64,000 nucleotides of DNA from Rotaria socialis. Its lineage: Eukaryota; Rotifera; Eurotatoria; Philodinida; Philodinidae. Each line of letters starts with the position of its first letter. The stretch's first letter is position 1. The position numbers were made by a program, and so were the translations under genes. The stretch is from the NCBI GenBank assembly GCA_905331475.1, contig CAJNYU010003361.1, positions 44,631 through 108,630 of the forward strand, given 5' to 3'. Under the pieces are notes generated by a model that was not told the origin of the DNA, ran no database searches, and saw nothing but the letters and a program-made list of their open reading frames with translations. This document shows positions 48,501 through 62,388 of this stretch, piece by piece.

Positions 48501-51500
48501 CCTCTGTGTTTTTTTATCGAAAAATATTCTTCTTTAAACTTTTTCATCGGTTCAATCTCAGCAGCAAATTTTCCCATATTTGAGATGAGAATACTTGACT
48601 TGATAGCTCTACATAATTTTCGTTTCAAGCTCCGGGTCAGCACTTGGGGACCTTCCCTCGTAAGAAAGCATTAAATAGTTGTTCAGATCAGCTTTCTGCA
48701 CAAAGGTTTAACGAATAGATGAAAAGCTAAAAATGACTTGATCCCATTATAGATACATGTTGCCGTGGCTAGCCTGCGCTTAGATATTTCCTAATTCAAA
48801 ATCCTTGTTCCTGATTTAATATTTTCATTTATAATTATTATGCACAGCATGGTTGAGTGGTGATATGGGTGTAAACACGTATTCACTAGTTGCCGAGTTC
48901 ATACATCGGTGACAACAGCCATATAATGGCCTTGGACAAGTCACTCATGCGTAATTGCCCCGGATATCTCTAACCCGTTAATATGGAGAATAGAAATATT
49001 CAACATACGTATATGAGAACCCTACCACGAGTTCGCCCATGAGGATCTCCTGTCAGTCGCAAGTCCGAACTAAAAAATGGAGCGTTGAACAGAAAGGAGT
49101 GTAGATGCCGCTGTTTGGAAAACAAAAAAACGATAGAAACGAACTAGGAGCAAAGAGAGGAGAAAACCATGTCGGCTCGGACGTCGCCCGGGTGGCCAAG
49201 ATCAGCGTCATCTATTGTGTAAGCAGGGCAGAATCGAAAAATTGGCTACTGAAAAGCAAACAACAAGAAATGAGAAGAAGAGAAGCAGAGAAAAATATGA
49301 AACCAGCCAAAAGCACGCTAATAGTTGGAACATGAAACGTTCAGACCCTATGGGTAACTGGAAAGCTACAGCTGCTAAGAAGTGAGATGGAGAGGTTCAG
49401 ATGCGATATTATCTGTATTTCAGAGCTACGCTTGACAGGCAAAGGAGAAACACTAAATATAGACTTCATCTGGTCAGGAGAAAACAACACACATACACGA
49501 GGTGTAGGACTGCTGCTACGCATGAAAGTCAGTAAGGCACTTATAGGATACAATTCTGTAAGTGCTCGAGTCATCACGACTGGGTTCAATGCAGTACGAT
49601 TCAAGATCACAGTAGTACATGCATATGCACCAACATTTGCCTGTTCAGAGGGAGAACTAGAAGCGTTCTACAATACTCTCGAAGGCACACTGGCTAGAAT
49701 ACACACAAAAGATATACTCATCATAACAGGCGACTGGAACGCAAAGGTGGGGAGCGATAATGCAGACTGGAAACGAGTAATGGGAAGATACGGATATGGT
49801 GATCGAAATGAAAGAGGAGAGCGTCTGCTAGAATTCGCAACCGCGCATAATCTGTATATATGTAATACGAGATTTGAGCAGAAGTTACAACAAAAATGGG
49901 CATCGGTGTCACCAGATGGCACGCATTAGAATATGGTCGATTTAATCCTCATCCGACAAAGATGAAAATCATCGGTCATCAACTGTATATCACTCACTGG
50001 TGCTATATAATATAAAACTGAGACTCAAAAGAATGTACAATAAGATGCACCAAAGCTCAAGAATCGATGTGAGTCAACTCAAAAGTGAGGTGATAAATAA
50101 AAGTTATAGCGGCACATTGGTATGAAAAATCGAGGAAATCGAGTCGACACATAACATAGACGAATATGCAAGAAAAATAGAAAATGTGATCAAAGAAGCA
50201 GCAGAGGCAACCATTCCTGCAAAGAAAACTGTGAAGAAACCTTGAGTATCTGAGGAAACACTGAAATTTGCAGATAAAAACTCCAGCTAAAGCTAAATAA
50301 AGATGACTTGAGTCAGAAAAACCAACAATACAAAGACCTCTGCCAGAAAGTAAAAAGGACAGCAAGGCAAGATAAGAAACACTGGATACAGCAGCAGCGC
50401 GACGAAGTTCAGAAGGGTCTAACAATCGGAAATACTAGGCAAGCATACAGCCTAATCAAAATGCTACGAAAGAAACTCACCCCTCGAATCAATATAGTAA
50501 GAGATCAAAACGGAAGAATACTACAGTCGCAGCAAGAAATTATGAAAAGGTGGACAATATACTGTGAAAACTTGTACAGAAATCACGGAGTTGGTGATAA
50601 CGTAGTAACAGATCTAACATGAATCATGCCCACAAGCACCGAGGAGTCACAAGAGATTTTGTACTGTGGAGTTGAAGGCGCAATACTTTCAATGAAAAAG
50701 AATAAAAGTTCAGGACTAGATGGTATCATAGCAGAAATGTTACAAGCAGGAGGAGAACAACTAACGCGGCTAATTCACAACCTCTGCAACAAAGTATGAC
50801 AAGATGGTAAGTTCCCCGAAGAATGGAGTCGGTTCACCCTAATACCAATACCGAAGAAAGGAGATTTCAGTGAATGTTCAAACGATCGAACGATCTCCCT
50901 CATAAACCATACAGAAAGTACTACTTATCGTGCTGTTCAACTGGCTCAAGCAACAGCTAGAGTCCCACCTCTCAGAAGAACAAGCAGGATTTAAAAAAGA
51001 CAGAATTACGGTACACTAGATCCTGACACTGAGGTTGATAGCAGAAAAAGGGACGCGCCATGGAAAGAAAATCTACAACTGTTTCATAGGCTTCCAAAAA
51101 GCATTCGATACAGTCAAGCACGAAGTTATATGGGATAGAAGAAAAGATTGTGACCTTACTACAAAAGATATACGAAAAAAGCTCAGTCAGCAGTACGAGT
51201 AGTGAAAACCCAGGGGGCCTGATTCCGTACAGACCCGACAAGGAGATCCCATGTCACTACTACTGTTCATCGCATACCTCGAGCAACTGATGGACCACGT
51301 AAAAGGAAATAAATATGGGATCAGCATTAGTGGAACGCTTGTGAACAACCTCATGTTTGCAGATAATATTGACCTAATAGATGACGAATGCAGTTCCCTG
51401 CAGAGCCAACTTGAGATAACTATAATAGCCGCAGAACAAGCTGCGAAGCTACCTGGTACAGTATTAGAAAGTGTTGATAAGCTCGAGTATCTAGGAAGTC

Positions 51501-54500
51501 TAATAACATGGGATAACAACTGCACCGAAAACATCAGGAGAAGCATAGGCAAAGCAATTGGTGCAATGGCATCCTTGAAGCACGTATGGAAAGGAAAGAA
51601 ACTCACTGTAGAAAATAAGTTCAGGATTCTAATAGCATGCATCTTTAGTGTACTAATATACGCCTCAGAAACATGGACCCGTAAAGAAACCGATAAAATA
51701 AAGCTAGTTTCATTCGAAATGAGATGTTACCGAAGAATCCTAGGAGTCAGCTGGATGTATATGGTCAGAAACGAAGATATAAGGAAGAAGATATCAAGAG
51801 AAGAGACCATAGTAGATATAATCAAGAAAAGAAAGTGACGATTGTTCGACCATATCTGTAGAATGAACGATAATAGGCTAGTGAAGCACACAGTATTAGA
51901 AAAAATCGACGGGAAACCCCGAAGAGAACGCCCATGTAGAACGTGGCTGGACGATATCAATGATTGGTGTGGACACAGTGGACAGGACCTGTTCCACCTA
52001 GCGCAAGACCGAGGGGCATGGAAAAAACTAATCCGTACAGTGGTTGGTCTCAGCGGGCGATAAGCCTATGGGACATCATAAATCATGAATTTAAAGTTAT
52101 CACCTAAGCATAAAATATTATCGGGTGATTTTCTCATAATTTCATAGATATCATCATTTGAGTAGACATCAACCCAATCTTGTTTCTGTTCTTTAATTTG
52201 TTGCCATGTATCCGGTGTTATTGAGTTTTTGTATCCTTGTAATATACCACTAATATCAGTTTTCTTGAAATATTCAATATTTTTATTAACTCGTAAATCT
52301 AATTTCTTTTTTCGTTGTGTATTAGAAAATATAGCATCGTGCCGAAGTGCACTCAATTGTAATTTGACATGTTCTGGTACTTGATTCATTTTCATTTGTG
52401 TAAATAATTGACGATATTCCATCATACGCTGATCTATTTCTTTATAAATTTGTTCAGCTTCTATTCGCTCCATTAAATTTTGACTATTCGTAATTTGAAT
52501 CGAATTCAAACTTATTTGTATGGATTTGACTTGTTCTTCATTTTGTGGTGAAACAAGATTAAGTCCGCGTAAATGATCTATGGGACGAATATTTTCTTTT
52601 TTAGTTAAAGGAAATTTTGTAGTTGTTTGTGTATCATCCATCACTGTCAATTCAGTAACTTCACTGAGATCATCATCATCACCAGTTAGAAAACCAATTG
52701 TTTCATTATCAGTATTATTAACCTGGTAAACTTTACCATTAGATAACTTAACAGTATATTCTCTTATGCTCAGTGCATACTCAAACATGTCATTAAAATT
52801 ATTTTGTAATTCTTTAGATTGTGCTGAGTAACGAAAAAGACCTGGTCGTGTACCAAATGTTCGTATTTGATTAAGAAACTGATCGTGTACTTCACCAAAA
52901 CCGATGACATGAAATGTGATAGGACGATACTAAAATGAGCGAAACGCAATGCTACAATGTGATGAAGTCTAATTCATTGCTTCTTTATAATTGACTCATA
53001 TGAAATAAAATGCTTATAAAAACAAATGGAAATATAGCTCAATAACCTACTAACCATAGATAATATTGTAAACTGAGGTTAGTGAAACGAAGAGGGTGCG
53101 GAGTACGGATACACTGCCAAGCTTAACGTTAAAACTGGTGAAAGCTGGTAAGATTACGATAGACATACGGTGATGGCCGGTTTCTTCTAACATTCATACA
53201 ATTCTCTACAAGAGTGACTCAGTAGCATTAATTTACCGGCCTTCACTGTTTTCTCACCGTTGCATCCGTAATGTAGAGCGGTCATTATGTTGCTGAGATC
53301 AATGCTAGCACTTCAATACTTTTTACTGTTAAAACCCTGTAAATCGGTAACGTACTCTCAAATATGGTAAGCTTCAGTTCACAGTAGTTCTATTTGATCC
53401 ATTGAACTGAGCTTCGTTTCACTGGCTCATCATTGTATTCCTAGAATTTATGTGTACAGACTACTTCTAATTTAAGACAAACTCGACCGCAATATCTTTG
53501 ATGATTATAACATTATTTCAACTCTTTTTGGAAGCTATAAAACAAGTTGCTTATTTAAATACGTAGCGTGGGTGTGAATGAAGAAAAGAAATAGCCACAG
53601 ACACACCCTCAATGAATGCTATTACTGCTATTCTGTGATCTAACAGTATATGAGTTGTCCGAACTTTTCGAACACGGTAATATATAATAAGTCATTCATT
53701 CGAATAGTGATGCAATTCTGAAATTTTTACAACAATTGTTGCTCGTTAGAATCATTCATTTTTTAGAATTTTAGTGCCAATCCAAAGTCGAAAATGCTTT
53801 GTCGATGTGTAAAGATAGAAAAGGAGTATATGTAACTATATCATATAATACTAGATTTTTCATTTGCTTTCACTTTTGATAAACAAACAGAAAATAACTG
53901 TATATGCTTCTATTGGGAATCGAGCCCAATATACGATAACTGGTTAGTTGAACCAGTGCTCGAACCATTGAGATATCAAAGCACGAGAAACATAATATTT
54001 ATTTTTGAATGATATTTAATCATCGAAAGTAAAAGGAACTGAAAAATCAAGTATTGTATGATACGCATAGTCGATTTTTAAGGGATGGAATGGGTTTTTA
54101 AATAAACAACAATTTTCTCAAATCAGTAAAATACTACAATACTACCTACTTTTGGCATTCCACTTAAAGCTAATTTTAACATTTCAATACTTTTCTTCAG
54201 TATTAGACTGTTTGGTTCATTATCCTGTCCATCAGTCATAAATATGAAAGTTGATGCTTTCTTTGTCGACGAATTTTGTATAAGGTAGTCTTTAATTGCA
54301 TTAAATATGCATGCAAATGACGTACCGCCACCAGCTGTCAAATCAACATTTTGTTCATATAATGTTTTTAATGTATGCTTTGTATTTGTCTCTGTATTGT
54401 ATGTAAATAGGCGATACTCTTTTTTTGTACGTTGGTATATGTCACGCAAAACTTCACAAACATTATGTATTGGGCTACCAGACATTGAGCCGCTTATGTC

Positions 54501-54629
54501 AACACAACAAATTATTTCAGTAGCATTTCCAGCATCATAATTCGTTGCTACCGCTCCTTCGGAATTGGAAAACTTGATTTCGATGTAGTTTTGTTGACTA
54601 GAGATCGGAATTTTAAAATATTGTGCCAT
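45593..54629 (-). CDS. VWA-domain protein, four exons, intact (963 residues)
   Basis: Exons 54629-54150, 52929-52104, 47722-46616 and 46071-45593 sum to 2892 nt with every junction in phase (GTAGGT/TTTTAG, GTGATA/ACTAG, GTAAGT/TTTCAG). The N-terminus is a von Willebrand A domain with a complete MIDAS: D44-x-S46-x-S48 (CVDISGSMS), T103 in GGGTSF and D133 in MTDGQDN. It ends at FHVIGFGEVHDQFLNQIRTF. A coiled, Gln/Glu-rich middle (EQIYKEIDQRMMEYRQLF) follows, then a long helical region (RINAVIPLYINDEHMKRIRI...LDSVGYDK) that resembles the large bdelloid VWFA family. There is no signal peptide or TM, so intracellular metal-dependent protein binding is likely. Intron 2 (47723-52103) has absorbed a LINE, a palindrome and a telomere-like repeat without breaking the coding sequence. 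Confidence 0.8.
47836..47852. repeat. Telomere-like stretch, one arm, in a VWA intron
   Basis: TGTGGGTGTGGGTGTTG lies ~110 bases from the start of VWA exon 3. Confidence 0.5.
48108..48665. repeat. Palindrome with a hAT-like core
   Basis: The arms 48108-48280 and 48490-48665 are complementary over ~175 bp. At the centre (48281-48489) sits a TAGGGGTGGAC...GTCCACCCCTA unit filled with TTAATTAACTCGAATTAAATTAAAT words. Flanking bases of the core belong to the arms, so no duplication can be read. Confidence 0.75.
48850..52075 (+). mobile_element. Degenerate RTE/BovB-like LINE in a VWA intron
   Basis: Pieces in order: an N-terminal frame (49105-49335), an APE-type endonuclease (49330-49929; YAPTFACSEGELEAFY, IITGDWNAKVGSDN, GDRNERGERLLEF), and a reverse transcriptase with SSGLDGIIAEMLQAGG, RTISLIN, RQGDPMSLLLF and FADN (the YADD position with the second Asp changed to Asn). 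It ends in a tail frame RLFDHICRMNDNRLVKHTV...RERPCRTWLDDIND up to TAA 52062. Several in-frame stops break it, most of them TGA at positions where Trp is expected (49333, ~50116, ~50243, ~50797). The 5' border near 48850 is an estimate; the short 3' tail ends near 52075. Not functional. Confidence 0.75.
53568..53615. repeat. Telomere-like hairpin in VWA intron 1
   Basis: GCGTGGGTGTGAATG, a loop, then GCCACAGACACACCCTC. Confidence 0.5.
53905..53983 (-). tRNA. tRNA-like sequence (probable pseudogene)
   Basis: The minus strand has a perfect anticodon stem CTGGT/ACCAG around TCAACTA, a perfect T stem TTGGG/CCCAA around CTCGATT, a D-arm-like ATCTCAATGGTTCGAGC and partially paired ends. The variable region is long and position 33 is C, so function is doubtful. 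Confidence 0.4.
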
Positions 54630-56026
54630 AGTCACTATTTGATTCAAGTATTATACTAATATGAAAAGTAAGAAATGAATGAAAGACAGGTAAACCTGTT
54701 ATATATGATAAAGATGCAAAAACATTGTGAAATTTTGAAGCAAAGAGAAAGAATCGAAAAAAGAATGGTAATGAAGAAGATCAATATTTGCTTTTAACTC
54801 AAGTGGTTGTTTTGCAATGTAGTTTGATAACATTTTTGAATTTCGAAATAGCTCACGGGGATCTTAGAAAGTATCGTCATTTTATAAGTGTGAATCATTA
54901 TTAAACACGACAATACGCAAGTCGTTCGATTTGTCGGAAAGATGAAGCCGAGGGGGGGCGAGGATCCTGGTAGATTCTAATGAATTCTCGGATCCATCGA
55001 AATCTATCGAGAACCTGATGTGTCATTAAAACTCAACGAGTAGCGTGGGTGTGGGTGTCTGTGTTAGTCTTCTCTTCACCCACACCCTTAAGAATTTCAC
55101 AGTAGTAATCTACAGAATGCTTTGAATAATAAATAACATTAGCTAAAGCTTGGAAGCTTCCATAGTAGTCATCTTTTTACCAAGCAATTTCCGTTTACTT
55201 CCACCTGACTCATATGTAGCAGTTGAATCAGCTGCTTGTTCTCAGTTTCAATGAAATAATATTTGTGACGAGCTCGTGAGAGTAGGATGAGTACGGTATA
55301 TATCTGATTCCCGTTTTTTTTCATAAATAGACAATGTTCTGAAGATATTAGAAATGCCGTATATTATTATTACGCATGATCAAGTCTTAAAGTGATCCGA
55401 CATATTTGATATGTATCCAATACATATATGTTTGATACAATGATATCATTGTGTATAGCAAAAACATCCGTCAAGAAATCTCGACTGACTATAAAAGATT
55501 TTCGAATGGCGGTCCTATACGTTGAAAAGTAATTTTTTGCATGTTATTCCTTGCGCAATTGCAGGAAACGTACAAGTTTAGCATAAGTATACATCTGAAT
55601 ACTTGTATTTGAGTACGGTTTAATTCAGTACAGATACTATATACCAATGCACTAAGGATTTATTTTGATAGCTTCCATGTAATCGTTTTCTAGAGTCTAA
55701 ACACGTTCAGAAACAAAGAAGTGTGTTAAGTCGAATTCATTGAGGATCCATTACGATATATTTTCGTAGTTGGCATTTCTAGATTAGAACGACGAATTTA
55801 TTTTATTTGCTTTTGATAAAGCAAATCTGTATAAGATGTTTATCGTCATACAATTAACGACAAATACTTTCATTATCTTTACGAAACAAAGTAATATCTC
55901 CTTTCTATTGGAGGAATAAATCAATGATGTTTCTGAATATGTATAGTAGCATCAAAGTATTCAATGTTATTAACTATTGAAATAGAAGAGAGAAAACAAC
56001 TAAGAAAAATATTTTCCATATGTTTT
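54630..56026. other. Intergenic DNA upstream of the VWA gene
   Basis: Holds a fragment at 54952-55012 (GGGGGGGCGAGGATCCTGG... with AGATTC/GGATCC words, like one end of the 10418 element) and a telomere-like hairpin. No supported gene. Confidence 0.45.
55023..55090. repeat. Telomere-like hairpin
   Basis: GTAGCGTGGGTGTGGGTGTC, a ~20-base loop, then TTCACCCACACCCTTAAG. Confidence 0.75.
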
Positions 56027-56160
56027 CCCATGTTGCGAATACCAGATCAATTTTTGCGGTAAACCGCGGTATTTATCCGTTCTGCGGTAATGAGAGCCGG
56101 TAACTGGACCGGTAAAACCGCGGTTAACCGCCGATTTTCATGCGGTTTTTATTGCATGGG
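56027..56160. mobile_element. CCCATG-ended element saturated with GCGGTAAACCGCGGT words
   Basis: The ends CCCATGTTGC and TGCATGGG enclose ~120 bp in which GCGGTAA, CCGCGGT and CCGGTAAC recur in both orientations. It shares end type with 12410 and 42991 but has an entirely different interior word. Confidence 0.6.
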
Positions 56161-56363
56161 TTGTTTTAGTATTATAACATAAAATTGTTTTTAGGCATCT
56201 AGAGAAATAGCAACTGTTCGTTTTTCTAATTTTACTTTTGAGCAATAAATGCTTTTGTTGCATTTATCTTTATTGTGTAAATAGATAAGTTTTGCTTTCA
56301 TTCGCTTTTTATTACAGTGATTTTGCTGACATACATAATACGTATATATTAGGTTATTCCTCC

Positions 56364-56539
56364 CAGTAGCGGATCCAGAAAATCTGTAAGGGGGTGGCGC
56401 TTCTGGCCAAAAAACGGTTTTTCAAGTCTATTTGAGGCATTAAGACTCTAATCTGTTTCATTTCTGCTGAGGAAAATCGAAACAAATTTCTTAAGGGGGT
56501 GGCGATCGCCGGGTAGCCTAACTGGTGGATTCGCCACTG
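56364..56539. mobile_element. hAT MITE with perfect 8-bp target duplication
   Basis: The termini CAGTAGCGGATCCA and TGGATTCGCCACTG are imperfect complements. The 8-mer ATTCCTCC flanks both sides (56356-56363 and 56540-56547). The interior has two copies of AAGGGGGTGGCG. Length 176 bp, no coding capacity. Confidence 0.85.
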
Positions 56540-56547
56540 ATTCCTCC

Positions 56548-57560
56548 ACTGTCTTTCATTTCTTTTTTGATCTCTATTAGAGTTATCTTCTTTTCGTTCT
56601 CGTTCTCATTTTTTCCTTTCATGCTATTGTGATATATTGAAATAAATTTGTGCGCGGGCATCTGCACGTATATTACAATATAATTATATATATGTAGTGC
56701 ACGATAAACAAAAGGAACCAACTCTGAAAAATAGCAATACATATTTTTTAACCAGCCCATCTAAGGATGTTAATCCCATTGAACAATTAGACTTTTATAT
56801 TAGTGATCCCCAGATGAAAAAAATACGACCCTGTTTCGTTGTATACTACATTAATACTGACAGTGCATGGTCGTAATTCTAGCGTCATATATACGACCGT
56901 AAGCGACGTCTTATTTCTCGGCCTGGACAGGGCGGAAAGAAGTGTGACAATAACTAGAAGATCTAGAAATCTTACATCGACTCACATATCAGCATCTAAG
57001 ATTAATGCTGTTTGAACCTCCAAAGTAGTAAATTATATCGGAAGAACACAGCATACAGTCGAAGGCTTACCGAATCTAGTAGACGAGCATTACTCGTTAT
57101 ACTTGAATCAATGGGACTCTGATATAATTATAAATAAATTATTTAAAAGATTGTCGACGACAATGTTTCGAAAAGTTAGATGAAATATCGATATTCAACA
57201 TAAACGTTTCAAATCATCTAGTCGCTTGATCGCCTTTGATAAAAATGATTCATCAACATGTCAGTTATTGTGCTTCAATTCAGAAATGAATAATAAAGTT
57301 TTAGAATTTCTCTTCTTTTTTTTTCCATTTTGTAACAGTTCTCACCGCTTCTATATGCATCGACTCATATCTTTAGATATATGGCGGTAATCGGTGTCCT
57401 TTCCCGCCTTTCGATCTTCCTTTTCTGTAATATGTAACACAATATTTTTAGTAAAACTGTTTTATTTTTACGATGAATACACAAAAACAAACAATTTATT
57501 TTCTATTACATTTAAAACAACACTGCTGGCAAACTTGACTAGATCAATATCAATACATCA
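56548..57560. other. Intergenic DNA
   Basis: No supported gene. AT-rich DNA, including the 3' flank of the CoA-transferase gene. Confidence 0.45.
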
Positions 57561-59679
<2,119 letters not shown>

Positions 59680-61017
59680 GCTTTTACCTTGAAAATTTTT
59701 ATCTGAAAATAAGTTTTTATGTAAGTTAAAAAATGTGAATAATTGCTATTTTTGTTAATCGGACAAATTCGAACCACATATATGAACACTATCAATACTT
59801 ACACATGAAATGTAATCTTTTTCTAAATGAAACGCAAGCAAACTCTCATCAATAGATCGGACGCGAGTATTTATAGTGGTAGTGGTATATTTTTTTCCTT
59901 TTCAATCGGAACTAAAAGTACATTTAACACATATTGATCATGCATACTGTGCGTGCACACATAAATTTCGTGACGTATCCTTCCGTTCCTGATGCGTAGT
60001 TGCACGTATTGATCATGCATACAGCGCATGCGCATAGAGTTCGTGACGGGTACGCTTGCCCTTGCAGTTAACTACACGTATTGGTGATGCTTGCTGTCAG
60101 TTCGAGATAAATTTGCTTGTTCTGTTTGTTGAGTGCAAAATGTGTACTTCGAATTGCGTAGGAATAACAAACAACAGTCTGTTGTGTATCTTAACATTTT
60201 TTTCAATATGTCGCTATTGCTCTCAACAAAAAATATCTCAAATGTAAATGTATATTTGATAAAAATAGATTACCCATTTATAAAGTCTGTTGTAAGTTGA
60301 ATATTGTTACAAGAAAAAAATTAATAAAAATATTCTTATTGTACTTTAATACTTGATCATACTCACTCATAATGATCGCAAACAATATATTATAATAAAT
60401 AATCATATTTAAAGATAAATTTAACTAGTACACAGGTATATCAAATAAATATTCGCAGCACTTTTTTTTCGTAGTTAAATACAGATAGAAAAGAATTTTT
60501 AATGCTTAATTCTAAACATTACTGTATTTGCTTATTGCATTTGTACTTATCTTACTTCTGCATTGTTTTACTTGATGAATTAGATTTTTTCACTCGTTGT
60601 TAGCTTTGATAGACATATTACTTTGTTTGGCCATTGATCAATTCATTATCTGTGCATTATTTAATGTATATTTTTGATAGAATAAATACGATTGAAAATA
60701 TTCTTTGCATTAATATGTGTAAATGCGGGATGTATTCAAGAGAAGCAACACCAGAAATTAATCAACAAATAGTTACATTTGTATAAATGAGGAAGCACAT
60801 TTGATTTTTATTAAAATTCAATCGTGTTTTTTTCCATTTAGTACTTTCATGTTGAGACTTGCAAAATTATTTGTTTTGGTGCCCCCACCCCCGGTGTTGG
60901 TCCTTTTTTTGTGACTTTGATTTGGATCCAAATTTTGAGGGTAAGCACACGCGTACCTCACACTCGGCCATTCGCGGTAATTTACGAGTAGAATGTTTTT
61001 GCGATATTTCGAACGTG
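59680..61017. other. Upstream region of the CoA-transferase and intergenic DNA
   Basis: A near-repeat TATTGATCATGCATAC(T/A)G occurs at about 59933 and 60008 (with GCGCATGCGCAT after the second). No other supported feature; the 60056-60247 frame is unsupported. Confidence 0.4.
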
Positions 61018-61082
61018 AGGGTGTGGGTGGGTGTGTGGGTGTTGTTCAGGGCTTCATTCATACAAAAACCCACACCCACACG
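61018..61082. repeat. Telomere-like hairpin
   Basis: GAGGGTGTGGGTGGGTGTG then TGGGTGTTG, a ~25-base loop, and AACCCACACCCACACGG. Confidence 0.8.
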
Positions 61083-61256
61083 GAGCTGAAAGTTTTACCA
61101 TATCTTCTCCGCTATGATTTCAACATGGTTTGAAAATCTTTTACCACTTGAACGAATCTGAGTTTTGATCGCCTTTTCGAAAGATCTCGAGGCTTAAATG
61201 AAATAAAGATGAACGAATATGTACCATAGTTTATAAGTTAGATCAATGCCTTGGTG

Positions 61257-61459
61257 TAGGGGTGTACAGCTCACGCTCATTTTGAAATGAGCAGCCGTGA
61301 GCATGAGGGTTTTCGTTTGTCAATACCCAAAGCTGTAGTCAATTTTACTTCTTTGTAACTAGTGCTACGAACCTCAGAATCACTCATACTCATTCAACCC
61401 CCGTGGCCGGTTTTCACTGGTGACCGCTCACGAAAATGAGCGTGAGCTGTAAACCCCTA
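61257..61459. mobile_element. hAT-like MITE built from GAGCGTGAGC words
   Basis: The ends TAGGGGTGTACAGCTCACG and CGTGAGCTGTAAACCCCTA are complementary. The 8-mer CCTTGGTG flanks both sides (61249-61256 and 61460-61467). The interior alternates GCTCACG, AATGAGC and CGTGAGC in both orientations. Length 203 bp, no coding capacity. Confidence 0.88.
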
Positions 61460-61923
61460 CCTTGGTGACTAGCAACAACAGCTACATCGTATTTCACATT
61501 TTTAATTCCAAAATGGATTGGGCTAACAGCTTTCTTTTCTAAACTGTCACGAAGAAGTATGATTATTTTACTTTCGTTATATGTATTAAATTACAACAAA
61601 GTTAATAAATATAACTCATGACAATTGATATTTATTTTTAAACATAACTTTTTTCTCGAATATTTATATTTATTTGAAAGAAAATAGAAAATGATATTTC
61701 TAGTGAAAATCGTTTTTATATTTTATACTGTTGGCTAATTTATGCTCTTATGATAAATAGGTTCATCGGTGAGAAAACTATGAATTATTGATAGCAGCTG
61801 AACTGTCTGAAGAGAAATTTGTCAACGGATCAATTACTTTTCCGTCGTCAATTATTATTTCTTAGCATTTATTTCTTATTGTCACCGATATCTGGCTTGA
61901 ATTTATATTACACTGATCGATAG

Positions 61924-62388
61924 GGTGATGCGACATCGCTTCAGTATGATTGCCTTGACTACTATGTGGAGGATAATATTCCCGAATATATTGAAATGGA
62001 TCTTATCGCTCTTGAACTAATTGCGTATCGTGTACGCTTAGAATATGCAGGTGAACAATCGAAAGCATTCCCTAGAAATTACGTAATTAAAGGAAGTAGG
62101 TTTCTTTTTAATGAGTTAGCAAGACAACACATCACCGGAGAACAATTGCTTATTTGGAAAGCCATAATCAACCTTGTTGAACGATATGAAGCCTTTTTGA
62201 TTGGAGATTCAACTGCAAACAATTCTGATATTTATTATAATTGCACAGATAATTGGTTCGGTAATGTATGCGAATATTCATTTTCTCATAAAAAAAAGGT
62301 GAAATTACATTACGAGAAGTTGTTCATAAGACGTTCACACGAAAAAACTTTGCCAGTCCAAAACACGTCCCATGTTATGTACTGTTAA
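61924..62388 (+). pseudogene. Fragment of a bdelloid-type receptor ectodomain
   Basis: An open exon follows the acceptor CTGATCGATAG. It encodes a ~110-residue module (PEYIEMDLIALELIAYRVRL, GSRFLFNELARQHITGEQLL) leading into YYNCTDNWFGNVCEYSF, the start of a Cys/EGF-like segment. I associate this arrangement with large bdelloid membrane receptors that continue with EGF and LDL-receptor class A repeats. After CEYSF the frame turns basic and stops at 62386; no further repeats are clear downstream. Probably a truncated copy. Confidence 0.4.

Noticed and set aside
52066..52103. VWA exon 2 running into the LINE (gene broken by insertion)
   Set aside because: A GTGATA donor after 52104 places the LINE inside an intron and keeps phase.
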